Shown here: positions 13,866-25,470 of the stretch, piece by piece | How positions within the stretch are numbered: the first letter of the stretch is position 1 | Layout: each line of letters begins with the position of its first letter | NCBI GenBank assembly: GCA_019843655.1 | Contig: JACDQD010000005.1 | Coordinates: 30,886,954 to 30,950,953 of the forward strand | Direction: 5' to 3' | Length of the DNA stretch: 64,000 nucleotides | DNA from: Lethocerus indicus | Lineage: Eukaryota > Arthropoda > Insecta > Hemiptera > Belostomatidae | Notes under the pieces: model-generated | Seen by the model: only the letters and a program-made list of their open reading frames with translations | Told to the model about the DNA's origin: nothing | The model's database searches: none | Program-made: the position numbers and the translations under genes

Positions 13866-14969
13866 CGTTCTGCAGGGGGAGAAATTATGCCGAGAGAAGT
13901 CGGGTCTCGCTAATCTCATAAGAACTGGCTTTGGCTTCCTATCCCCCTCTCTCCGGGCAGCAATAAAAATGGATTGCAAATACTGTCGAATTTTCAGCCC
14001 GGTTGGAATTCGTTGTTTTGCAATTAACATCGCCTAGTATATTGCTATTGCTCCAAAAATTAGTTTAGGTATAGCTAGGGTTCAAAATTACGTAAACCTT
14101 GTATCGTAACCTTGTAAAATAGAAAATAGTTAATCTATTATTTCTTCCTGCATGAGTCAAACGTTAATAAAAAGAATATCTCGATTGTCGTTATTGATCT
14201 TTGAATGTCAGCTGATGAGAGGCGCTAATTCAATGTAAAACTGAAGTTGCAGTTTGGGCGAAGTAGATAGGATTTCAACTGTAAATACGGCGTAGTTTGT
14301 CTGCGGACAACACGCGATATCAATTTCAAATATGAAATGTCTGAGCGGGGAATGGGAAATCATAACTTGGATATTCTCCACCGATGGTAAAGTTCTTGAG
14401 TTTCAATTTCAGTCCATATTCCCTTCGGAATGTCCTCATGTTTCAACCCCCGTTCTCTGCCACATAAGAGAAATTTAAATATTTATGAACGTACTTGTTG
14501 GGTTATTGATTCCGGAGAGAATTTCGTCTACCCGGAAAAACCTTCCGGGTTGAAATTCAAATTTTGGAATTGCACATTTCCGGTAATTCCGAAACAATTA
14601 GGATGAACCTAATACTGCATTTAGGTTCTATTAGCTGAGTATAGGTGAAATAATTCTTTTGGTCAATCTAACCAATCCCTTTAGTTCTAATTAAAATCCT
14701 GAATGAATGGAAGGGTTTTCATAATTTTTAAACCTTAAGCTATTCAATATGACCCCCCTGAGCGTACATATTAGTTCTTCAGCGTTCAATTGGAACAGAT
14801 ACTCGTGGAATCTCGTGCTCTGATATTGGCCCTAATATCCGGAAAATGGAACCCGGCTACTTTCGGCCCCCAACAGAATCGTCACGCTACTCGTTGTCGC
14901 TGCAACATTCGGAAACATCAAAGTTACGCGGTGTATTAAACGGGTTTATTTCCGACCCGCACAGTTTTG

Positions 14970-15093
14970 ACTGAAGTACACGGCGTTAATACTAAACAGG
15001 AATGTGCGCAATCATTGCGGGTCTAGTATCAAGCGCCCGATCGCTTTCAGCGCTGTATGGAAATAGCGTTTAATTAATTTTTTCAGTTCACCG
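14970..15093 (+). repeat. Dispersed repeat family 1, copy A
   Basis: This stretch shares a conserved core with 44585-44696 (same strand) and 48423-48551 (opposite strand). The core reads GGCGTTAATACTAAACAGGA, then after a variable 8-10 bases TCATTGCGGGTCTAGTATCAA and a GCGCC/ACGCC block. Weaker similarity runs on through an AATAGCG/AATTGCG block and a T-rich stretch to GTTCAC. It has the look of an old non-autonomous element, but no tRNA-type promoter boxes or inverted ends are clear. Confidence 0.82.
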
Positions 15094-15927
15094 TTGCGAC
15101 AAGTACCTTAAAATTACATTCTACACTAATTTATTGCCTTTTCCTCCTATTTTATTGGTTCCTCTCACCGACATTAATGCACATGCCTGAAATTTCTAAC
15201 CGGTACCCTTTTTTAGTTAATTCTTATTCCTATTGGACTACATTTGCTACAATTGGGCAAAAGATTACAAATTGATAGTAAGACTCCTCTATTGGACTAC
15301 AATTCTAATTTTTAACTATATTTTACAGCCTAATTGACCGTACTACTCAATCTAACTCCCACAAAATTCAAGCATTTCAATCATCCATCGGAAAATTGTT
15401 AACGCCCCGCCCTATGTATCTGACCGCACGATCCATTCCTATTTGAAAGTCCCGTTCGTCCATGAATTAACAGCTTCCCGATTTCAATCCCTCCATTGAA
15501 ATCTATCCCATCACTCCGATCCTTTGATTCGACAGCTCTCTCTCCTCATCACTTTCCTGAAAATCCTGAGCGCCGCCTTAATAGCAAATTAACGCGTGAT
15601 TTCCCTACTAACTAGTAGGGACCGGAGTGGATTCTCCGTCAAAAGTAAATTGTGTTATTAAATCGTGTTGTCGCTAAACATAATTTTATAATTGTATAAA
15701 TTCTCTGGTTTAGTTGACATTAGTAACCTACCTTTAATATAAATGTTATCGTTTCAAATGTCCATCATCACGACATATTATAATCCCCTCAGGACTTTAT
15801 TAAATTCACTCGGCGTTCATTTGCAATATTAAACCGCCGACTCCTGTTACCATATAATTGGAATCTATTACGTTATAAACCCTCGTTCATTCACGGAATG
15901 AACCCCTTTATCGTTTGTCGGTTACTT

Positions 15928-15931
<4 letters not shown>

Positions 15932-15959
<28 letters not shown>
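15932..15959 (+). repeat. (TA)n microsatellite
   Basis: About 14 TA units immediately after TTTATG, followed by CGCTACC. Confidence 0.93.
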
Positions 15960-17734
15960 CGCTACCAAAATGCGGGCGTCATTAAGTTCAGCCGGGATAC
16001 ATTTACCGGCTGACGGGTGGTTTGGGCATCAAAGGTATTAATTAGTGGTGATGGGTACGCGTGTTCTGGGGGTTGGTTGGGGCGGCGCCGAGGGGCGGGG
16101 GGGGGCGGGGTTTAGAACAGTCACCGGGTGGCATTCACCGGCGACAACACGGAGAATGCAATTTAATCGAAACAGCCCTCAACACTGCACTGAACTCCAC
16201 TGCATTGCACTGCACACCTGCCACTATTACAAACCAGACCCCTATACTTCAACAACCAGATATCCGTGTTTTGCCTCCACGGTCCGTATTCGGCCGCATT
16301 CTCGTGCCACCGGTTGCAGACTCATTTACAACTCAAATTTACAATTCATTTTAAATAATGTACCTCCTCCCTTAGCACGCGATAAATGTATTTACCATAC
16401 GCTCACATATCATAATAATCCACGCCAAATATACGAGTTTAATACAGAATAATTTTCAACGAAATTTGGCATTGCAGCAGTATTTAAGTATTAGTTGTAA
16501 TGTCAGAGTCAGTTATAACTTAAATAAATCTATATTAGAATTAAATTTACGGAGCAATTCCACCGGCTATATGTAAGGCCTTTGACCAGTATCGAATTTT
16601 CCTTCAGTTGCGAAATTGACTTAATCAATTGAGCTGATCTTAATAACTCTGCCGAACCCTCGCAGATTTGAGTCGGGTAGTTTGTTCTTGAACAACTGGA
16701 GTTCCAGCAAAGGCAGGGACCCCACTTAACTAATGGCAAGATGGCGATACACAATTTGAGTAGGTAACGGACAAGAAGTAATTTTGAGTAATTCCGAAGT
16801 CGCTGTCTGAAATATCATAAATGGCGCCGGTAGAAGGTATTTGTTGGATTGCAAATTTGAAATGATTAAAAAAGAGGATCTCACTAGCCGATTTTTCTCA
16901 TCAACTTCGTTTTAAAATTTAATGTATTTGGTAATGAGAAACCGCCTTGAAATGCGTCAGAAAATTACTAGAAAATAATTATAATTTCTTCCCATTTCCA
17001 GTCTGGATCGAAACAAAACCGAATTCATTTCTGTTTGCCTAATGGGCCCTTATTGTAGTTTAATTATGCATGGTGGAAGTTATTTATTTTTCAGAATTTT
17101 CAAAAAGGGGTAATGAAAAACTTAAGACCTCAGAAATACTCTATTCACTGCTGTTCATCTCGATCTACCTTAATGCTTGGAATACATGTTACGGGACCAG
17201 CGTCTCAGGCTATTACCGTTTATAGGTCATAGGGGTCGTTTAACCCCCTCTAGGCTCAGGGGTGATGCCAACGGCCCATACCGTAGCCCGTACCGTACCA
17301 AGGCTCGTGGAGCACGCCTCTTAACAGGAAGGCCCTAGGCACTTGTATGTTTTATCCGATAAAGGCTTGTTTGTTGTCGTATTAGTATCCTGGATTTTAA
17401 ACTGATCCTCTCCACTGTTTGATTTCCGCGTCCAATTAATTTCTTAGTAGGTGATTGTAATTTAGGCCACACGATTTTTCCAGTAACACACTAGACTAGA
17501 CTAATTTCTAGATTATTGGTGCAATAAACCTGAGAAAATGTTCAAGTAAAATAACCGTATTGATAGAAAGATAGATAATGCAGATTTGTGTTTAGAAACT
17601 AGGGCTATACATCAAGTCCGAAAAATAATATTTAATTTTGGTCAGTTGAACAATTAAGAGACGGTACATTTTATTGAATAATTTGAATTGCGTTATCTAT
17701 TAAAATACTGCACCGCCGTCGCCGGAGACAGTTC

Positions 17735-17755
17735 TTGACGTCTCGGAGACGTCAA
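17735..17755. other. 21 bp perfect palindrome with paired TGACGTC cores
   Basis: Two 10-base arms, TTGACGTCTC and GAGACGTCAA, are exact reverse complements around a single G. Each arm contains TGACGTC, which resembles a CRE-type bZIP site. It lies about 0.9 kb upstream of the first recognised Nmdar2 exon. It could be a dimeric transcription-factor site, a small hairpin in RNA, or chance. Confidence 0.5.
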
Positions 17756-18657
17756 TGCCTACAGTGGCACATGAAATGAATGTTCCCCACACGTAATTGT
17801 ACGTCAAGGGGTTAATGAAGTTTACAGATTCAAATTTGGGTCGTCCCCATCGGCTTATAATTAATATGAAGATGTCGATGAAAGTCGAATCGACTTCATT
17901 TGTTCTTTTATATCTCAACTAACTCTGAAATATTATCCTGCAATGCCAAATGATTCTAGAAGAAATTATTGTATTAGGTGGAGAGCCTAAGAGACTATGG
18001 ACGTTATTTAAGACGATTCCTTATCGTCATTTCTTCACAAAAATTTTTATTATAAAACCCACGTTCGCTTTATTTTATAAAATAAATCTGAATTTACCAT
18101 AATAACAGCGTGGGAGTCCGAGCGACGGTAGGAGGGAGGAAGAAAAAAAAGAGGGAAATTCTTTGGATATCGGTCGGGCATTGGCCGCATTAAGCCATCC
18201 CAAAATCTTGGGAGCTCATGGAATCAAGAACTTATTCCGGAGAACGAGTTCATTCCATTTCAACGGTGGGGAGGGGGCGCAAAAAAACCTAGGGAAGGTA
18301 AAACGGAGAGGGAAAGGGAGAGAAAGTCTTCTCCAACCGGGCCAAGTCATGTTTCCCGGATTTGTCCCCTGGAACTAGACTAAATCCCGCCCAAATTAAG
18401 GTAACGCTTCGGTTGGAGAAGATCCCCAGGTTTGCATTTCAAATCATCGCCCTTGTATTGGCTCCTTTTTACCAGAAACCGTGTCAAGTGATTTTTCCCG
18501 TTCCGATGCCCGATGAAAATTGAAATCACTGAATTAAGACATCGCACCTTCGTGAGGCGTTTACGGGGAAAAAGGACGTGAGGTTCGTGAGGGAAAATTT
18601 ACAATGTTGAACCCAAAATTAATTGCGCCTAATTCAATTTCCAATTCTCGTTTTCAG

Positions 18658-18796
18658 GTATCTGCGAAACGTCAGCTTCGAGATAGACCCCGGCAAGCCG
18701 CACGTTGAGTTCACAGCCGACGGAGTTCTGAAAGCGGCCGAACTCAAGATAATGAACTTGAGGCCGGGCATTTCAAAACAACTCGTCTGGGAAGAG
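18658..18796 (+). CDS. Nmdar2: NMDA receptor subunit 2, exon encoding the end of the amino-terminal domain (partial gene)
   Basis: The acceptor ATTCTCGTTTTCAG precedes one base completing a split codon and then 46 codons from [18 protein letters not shown] to SKQLVWEE. The exon ends cleanly at GAG before a GTACAA donor, so the next exon starts in phase 0. The peptide matches the last part of the GluN2 amino-terminal domain, the extracellular clamshell that modulates channel opening, and leads directly into IGVWKSW of the next exon. NVS near the start is a possible N-glycosylation site. The open frame upstream of the acceptor is intron and is not counted. On its own this exon would be only moderately convincing; its identity rests on the phase and peptide continuity with the following exon. 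Confidence 0.85.
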
Positions 18797-21700
18797 GTAC
18801 AAATCTTGCACAGAACAATTATATTTTGATACCTTGAATTGTCGGTTTAATTGTTCGAACATGTCCCTACCAGGTTGCATTGTTCATTTGCTCAATATTC
18901 CTTCCATTTCCTTTCGAGTATTATCTTCAATTTTAATGTATGATATTATTACTATAATATTTCGCAGTAATTGAAGTGCGACACAAATAGTTCTTTATAG
19001 TTCACCTTATATACTAATATTCCTTACTGATATTTGATTACAGGTTATTTATTTCTGAATGAATTAATTTTTATCCATTGAGTTGTTTTTTCGCCGACGG
19101 TGCTTACCAAAGAAGGGACCTTCAGTAATCTCGACCGACGATGATTAACCTTAAATCTTTAATATTTCCACAATCGTTGATAGTTCCGAGAAACTCGTCG
19201 TTAAAAAGCTGGAAGATAAATTAAGTATTAACCGGGTTTCTATCTCAAGTGACTCTTAGTTTCGGCCCAACTCCATTTTGCGATGTTTAATTAGAAATAA
19301 AACCCTCGGGATAATACAAAGGGCTTGCGGTAATGGAACGTTAAACCTTAAACGAAAATTACATATTGCGCTTAGCTTCGTTTATAAGTACCTTCTTCTC
19401 GAACCCCCCCCCCCCAACATCACCCCGAGCCCAAAGGCGCCACGAATATTCAATTCAAAGGGACGAGAATTACGGCGGACCCTCCAAGCTGATATCAATA
19501 CAAGCGACGTTCGTTGAATTCAAATAGGCCCCTGGATCCAAATTTAGAACCCTGCCACTGAATTTCAAAGTGCAGAAGTACGTTTTTCCTACGTAAATTT
19601 ACTAATAGAATAATTAAATGTTTCTGTATTGTACATTGTTTGGAACACCTACAGGAAATAGTTTTAACGTTACGGATATTTTAATTGTAAACTTCGCAGG
19701 ATACGATAAAAATTTGGATCATTTTGATGCGCGTTAGGTGGCCCAAGAAGGTTTCGAGTAACATCATTTTTACAATGTTCCGTATCCACTTATAAAATAA
19801 AGTAGCAAATAAATTGTAATTTAAGCGATGTTTAACTCCAGAGATAAACATTTTTTTGGTTTTAATGTGTCCTTTGAAATGTTAATTAGTGGCGTGAACT
19901 GATTTCCGCGGGAGTTTCTCGATCTGCATTTTGATGCGGGCCCGGGAAAAGTTGGAAACATCGTAAATTAATGTTGGTCTCAATTCAAGAAGATAATTTG
20001 GTTGGTGGGCTGGGGTGGTAGGGGTCAATGGAAAGTTTCCGTCTCCAATGGCGGCGCGGTTTATTGAGAAAGTTTGTTCGGAAGCGCCGGATCCCGTTGT
20101 CGAAGCAAGTTATTCATACGCTGCTTGATAGGGCCGATATCCGAGAGAGCGGCACCCAATAATCCGATGGGACAACACATTCCCGATACAGTCCCCCGAC
20201 AATACTTCGCCCGCCCAATATTTTTCGGCCGAGATAAAACTTTGGCACGTTTCCGACGGCCTGAATTTTAACAGAACCGAAATCATTTATCGCCCAAAGC
20301 GTTTCACGCATCATTACCGCGTAAGAGAAAATTCGCCCCCCCCCCCCGTCCCTTGTTCAAACCGAAAAAGGGGGAAAGATATTCGCCCAAGTATAAGACA
20401 TATATACTATTAATTATTACATTTCACCTTATTTACAACATGTTTGACTTAACTTTGATAAAATTAAGATGTCCTGAAAACTATTTTCCAGTATCATTAC
20501 CTATCAGAATATTAGCATGTTGCCCAGAGGAAAAATAAACGGTTTACTATAATTTCCCGTTTATTCCAATTTTCACATCATGTTTCCTCATACGATAATG
20601 AAATTAATTTAGAATAAAATCCTAGGATGCTAACCATTAAATAATCTAAAGAAATATACTAAGATTAAGATAGAGAATATGAATCACTAAAGGGGGGAAT
20701 ACCGCGTAACTGAAATACCGACTCTATTAAGTTTTCATGTTATCTAGACAAGTTTATTCCGTGGCCTAGTTTGTTTTTATTGCTTGTGACGCTGGAACAA
20801 CAACAGTTACATCATAATAGGATTATCCTCCAGAATGGCCGGAGAAGCAATTGGATGTGATATAAAGGAAATTAGAACTGACGTCTACAACAACGTTTTC
20901 CCAATACCGTCCAGCATTTAAATTGGAATAGGAAAATTGGGAAGAAATGAATAAAGTACACCAAAAATTGAATAGGTATTAGATTGAAGGTTATAAATAT
21001 TTTGAGACAATTGAATAGTTCAATTTAGTAACTTATCGAAGGACGTTTTGGACTGTAGGCCTCTAGCTGAAGAACATACTACGTTCAAACTAGTCTGAGG
21101 TGTTTTTATTTTACTATTATATCGTAGTATTCTCCGTAGGGATTTTTTATGAATCATAATACAATATGCCAGGTAAATACGTAAATTATATAATAAACAA
21201 ATTGTATCGATAACTTGTAATAATACAAGTAAAAATAACAATCAATCTAGGGAAACACTGAAATTCCATTAAGCTGGTAGGATTCGACCCAGTAGCCTAT
21301 CGTCGAGTCGTATATTGTATATAAATATAGAAGATGGAATGATAGAAGACAAATTCTTAGGGCTTAGGAGGGAATGGGGCCGTTGAGAGGCGCCCCACAT
21401 ATATCGTTAGAGAGTTATTGCGGAAATTCGAGATTGAAGGGGTCGGCGACCCCTGACGAGGGCAAACAGAGTGGAGGGCTTCTAATATTTCTGATTCGGC
21501 GGAGGTTTGCAGAGGGCTCGATGATGGCCCCTTTGAACGTGTTCATCATCGACCCCGGAGATCCGTTTTTATTTAGACAGAAGATGTAGCCCACTCAGAC
21601 AGTTGTCCGATGCCATTAGCCCGAGCACGGCTTTTTACCCTTCTATATTTGATTGCCTATAACTGCGAGGCCGGTTTTAGAATATTCCATTTTAATTTGT

Positions 21701-24700
21701 TCAATAAAACCGTTTTACTCGTTTTTTCGATCGCTCGACTAAAATCTTTAGTCGTACTAAAACAAAATTCTTGCGGTTTTGCGGACCGTTGGAGCTGATG
21801 TGACGATTTTTGAATTTTCAAACAATTTGAAACGATAACGATTTTTCTAATATTTTCACTCAGAATTGACAATAATTCATTTCAATAAGCGACGAGTAAC
21901 TCGAATTATTAAATTTATTAATTTTTCAAGTAGTTCAAGTTTTTTTTTTTGGATAGAATGGACACGGAATCAATTTCAATTGTATGGAAATACATGATTC
22001 ATTGTGCCCGAGGACCGATCGGTTAAAGCTGAAATGCCGTGGGTTCTCTCCGAACGGCACTTGAACAAGGAGTGGGTATTAATTTGACACTGAACACTGG
22101 GTTGAGTGGAGGAGGGGAGGAGTTGAGCTAGTTAATAATTAATTTTAAACTACGTCAGACGTATGCATCCCTGTATACGACATGTTTTCCGAATCCGTTT
22201 TCAAAATTTTGTCCGGTACATTTCTACGAGGAATATCTGCAGTAATTATGTGAAATACTATCTAGTTACAGAGCTGATATTCGGTTTGGAGAGAATTCGA
22301 AGACGAACGGAACATACGATTATTTTGCACAGTTGGACAGGTCGAATAGGTTTCTATAAGAGGTATACTCGTGGAAACTACTCGGTTTAACAACAGTGTG
22401 CGCGGATCGTATAATGATAATAAAGCATGGTTATTGATCCGACAAAAGATATCGAGGAATTTCATTCATCGGCGTTCAACAATTCGGGTGGGCGGAAGCT
22501 GGCCGGAAGGAAGATGTTTAATTGTGTGTGTGCGGAGACCCGGAGAAAAGGTCCGGTCTTTTGTTTCTGGTTTTGGTGTTTCGGTTCTGGTTTCTGACTG
22601 GCAATTGGAGCAGTCGTCGGCCGCCTCTGCCAGAGATAGAGAGCACATATCTCCCCGGGCCCACCCTCAGCCGCGTCTGCGTTTGACGCCGATTCCATGC
22701 CGAAGGGGGCCTCCATTGACACGGACAATTGGAAAGGAGCCCGCCGGGGTGGGCGGACACCGCCCCTTTATGTCGCGCCGACAGCTCCCCTCTCTACACG
22801 TCAAATTACTATGTGACGAAATATTTTTATGACCCCGAACGGATTTCCCATTAGAAATGGGCTATAATGGGCCCATTGGGGATGGGCCAATTCAACGCAC
22901 TACAGGAATCCCTTGATTAGTTCGGCTAAGGAATAATTCGAAATCGCACTTATCGTACTCAATAAGCTGTGGAAATAGTTACGGTGAATCCTGAAAAATG
23001 TTAAGGGCACAATTCATGCTTCTCTCCTCATCTTGATAACCCTCTAGTATCAAGTATATTACTTTTTTATAATAAAAATACTTTAGGAGCGTTATCCTTA
23101 CAATTCCAAGCAGATCGTCATCGGATAGGTCTTTTTTCGGTAACAGATAAAAACATTGTTTAATTGAATGTTTTTATTTAAAGCTTGGAATAATGAAAGC
23201 GTAACATTAACTGTTGTACGAACCTAGTGAGAATATATTCTCCTATGGAGCGGTCAAAGGACCGGCAAGATATTTGTTTAATACATATTTCCTCACAAAG
23301 GTGGTATTTTGGTGAGACCGACAGTGTAAATTCGGTAATGGGTTCGGGTCGGGAGCTCTCCTGTGGACAGAGCGATGCAAATAGCATTTGTATTACTGGG
23401 CATTGGAGGAGGAGGGTTCGGTAGCAGCCGAGCTCGGCTCTCCCGAGTTTGTGCCGTAACGTGGATTCATGGCCGAAATTCAATTCTGGCTCCTTTCGAA
23501 ATTATGCCGGAATTTCGATGACTCCATTCCGGTGCCCGGCCTCCGGTATCGGCCATTTGAAGTCGGATATTCAAGAATAATGGTACTTCCGGTCTAATTA
23601 TACCCGTTTCCAAGATTATTTTGCCACGGAGGACAAGGAATATTCAATCGATTCCGGCACTTTCAGTTCTATTATTCGGGAAATAAAATTCCGATATATT
23701 GGTTTCGGTCGGGCGCCGTCGGGACAAAAAAAATTGGAATACCGAAAGCGTTCCGTCTAAATTAAATTCTTGCTAAAAATACCTTATCTCCTAAAAACAG
23801 TCAAATCGTCTTCGAATTTATCCCATACTTAGGAGGCTAAACAAGTTATCTAATTTGCGAAATCATTAAAATTTCCCAATATTAAATATAAAATACAGCA
23901 ATTAAATGGTACGTAACCTCGATATTGTTAATATTCAAGATAATATTTCATTTCTTTGCTTCCATTGTCTGTGGACCGTATTTATAATCAAATTTAATAC
24001 AGTTAAATTATAGTAATGTTCCTTAACGAACTATTTTAATTATTGCGCTTGTTTAAAGTAATGAATATTCGTGTTTAGTGTCGTAACTATTGCAAGCTTT
24101 TTCCTCCGCACTGCAGTGAGTTATCTTCGCGAAAATAGAAAATAACGTGGAGAATGAGAGCGCAGCGACATTGACCTTAATATGTAGCGAAGTTACCATT
24201 TCACTGGCGGGACGCTACTGACGATATCAACCACGTCAAACGTTTGACAAAATAAGCGAGCGGAAAGCGAAGATCGGAAGAGTGGGCAAAATGCAAATTC
24301 ATAATATCGGAACGCAAAAACCCTTTTTCCACTTACCGCCGCCCAATTTCCACCCGACTTTCGATTTAAATCCGCGGCGCCGAAACTCAATTAACTGGAA
24401 GGTCGGAAAATACAAATTCTAGACCCACAATCTCCTTGAGAAGTTCGACCGAGTTCGGCCTTATCTTTTAATATTTATTCTCCCGAGAACCTCCGGGCTC
24501 ATAAATCAAATTTCTCTGTGGCGGTGTTAATGGCCGGGCAAAACTGTGGCCGCCCTTAAAAAGACAGACACGGCGACGGGCCAAATACGCTAATAACGTT
24601 TCACCGCCCGGGCAACAGGCAAGAGTAATTTACATTTGCAATTAAGAGTTAATGGTGAGCTGTAGGGGTGGTGGAGTGGCATTCAGGAAATCTGGGGCGG

Positions 24701-25001
24701 TTATAGGCCGTTTGGCCTGTGGATATTCTCAAAAAAATCAGGCTTCTCCGATGTCCAACAAACTCGTAAGATCTTACAAACTTACCAGTTATATCGAATT
24801 TAGAAAATTAATCGAGATGATAAGTGGGTAAATAACGTTATCACCCCTCTCGTATCTGTATTTTATAATTCAACCCATGATCAGTTTTACAATTGTCCGT
24901 TTTTTGAATTTAATGTAATTCAAAGAATACCAAAGTTTAGAATACCTGTTTTGTGGTCTGCGAGGGGTTGAAATAACGTAGATTTCTTGTGTTTCTGTCT
25001 C

Positions 25002-25040
25002 CTCTCGCTGGTTTGGTCTTTCGCTAGACCGGTTTCGGTT
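25002..25040 (+). repeat. Short dispersed repeat family 3, copy 1
   Basis: CTCGCTGGTTTGGTCTTTCG followed by CTAGACCGGTTTCGGTT aligns with 30292-30330. On the opposite strand the core reads GAAACCGGTCTAG. Motifs of this kind recur near the ends of several insect retroelements, including Penelope-like elements, but that link is from general knowledge and is not proven here. A (TA)n run and a short GT-rich tract follow within 150 bases. Confidence 0.5.
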
Positions 25041-25417
25041 GCTCGCCATCTTCAGTAGCGGTGTTAATCACTTTGGCACTTTAGATGTTATTTGGGCATC
25101 CTCAATGCACTGTCACTGTCAGTGGAACTGTGGTGGTTGTTGTCGTGTGTATATATATATATGTCTCTTATTATTGTGTTTTTTGGGACCTTGTTTGTCT
25201 TCTTTGGGTTGGGAGGGATTTTGTTAATCGGCTTAAGTCTTTGTCGGATTATCGGTCAAATATATATTTGATCACACAAGTAATCACAACAATTAGGTTC
25301 TAACTTCCAAATATGTGACCGGAAACCTACCTGGTATTGTATATTTACGATCATAAAGGTTTCCTGTTGATCCAAAATTTATTGAAAAAAGTTTATTCTC
25401 AGTAATCTAGTTTATCA

Positions 25418-25470
25418 GTGCAAGTGCACCCAACGAATTTTAGTTGAGTACATTTCCACACTCAGGGGGT
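25418..25470 (+). repeat. Single decayed unit of the 70-71 bp satellite-like repeat
   Basis: GTGCAAGTGCACCCAACGAA followed by TTTTAGTTGAGTACAT and then CACACTCAGGGGG parallels the array unit at 41.6-41.9 kb (GTGCATGTGCACCCAACGAA, CTTTAGTTGAGTGCAT, CCACCCTCAGGGGG). The match covers roughly three quarters of a unit and then stops. It is isolated, 16 kb from the array and in a different intron, so this repeat also spreads as single copies or is part of a larger dispersed element. Confidence 0.8.

Larger units (their letters stand above)
1..18657 (+). other. Non-coding DNA upstream of the first recognised Nmdar2 exon, probably intron
   Basis: The first recognised exon begins with one base that completes a split codon, so at least one coding exon must precede it and this stretch is most simply a long intron, or several introns. 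I compared the open frames here with the expected amino-terminal domain of a GluN2 receptor and found nothing convincing. A short exon could still be missed. What can be seen is microsatellites (TA at 5955 and 7478, GA at 13811, TA at 15932), a transposon relic at 9.3 kb, a 14 bp minisatellite at 12.07 kb, two dispersed repeats (12.5 and 15.0 kb), and a 21 bp palindrome at 17.7 kb. GC-rich blocks at about 2.8-3.3, 8.8-9.2 and 12.9-13.4 kb have open frames on both strands but no recognisable protein. Confidence 0.6.

Noticed and set aside
15226..15302. Direct repeat of TATTGGACTACA separated by about 55 bases
   Set aside because: Short, with no extension or other copies; a chance local duplication is enough to explain it.
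22371..22832. 153-codon plus-strand open frame near 22.5 kb
   Set aside because: Overlapping open frames exist on the minus strand and the peptide has no recognisable motif. It lies inside an intron with no matching splice phase.
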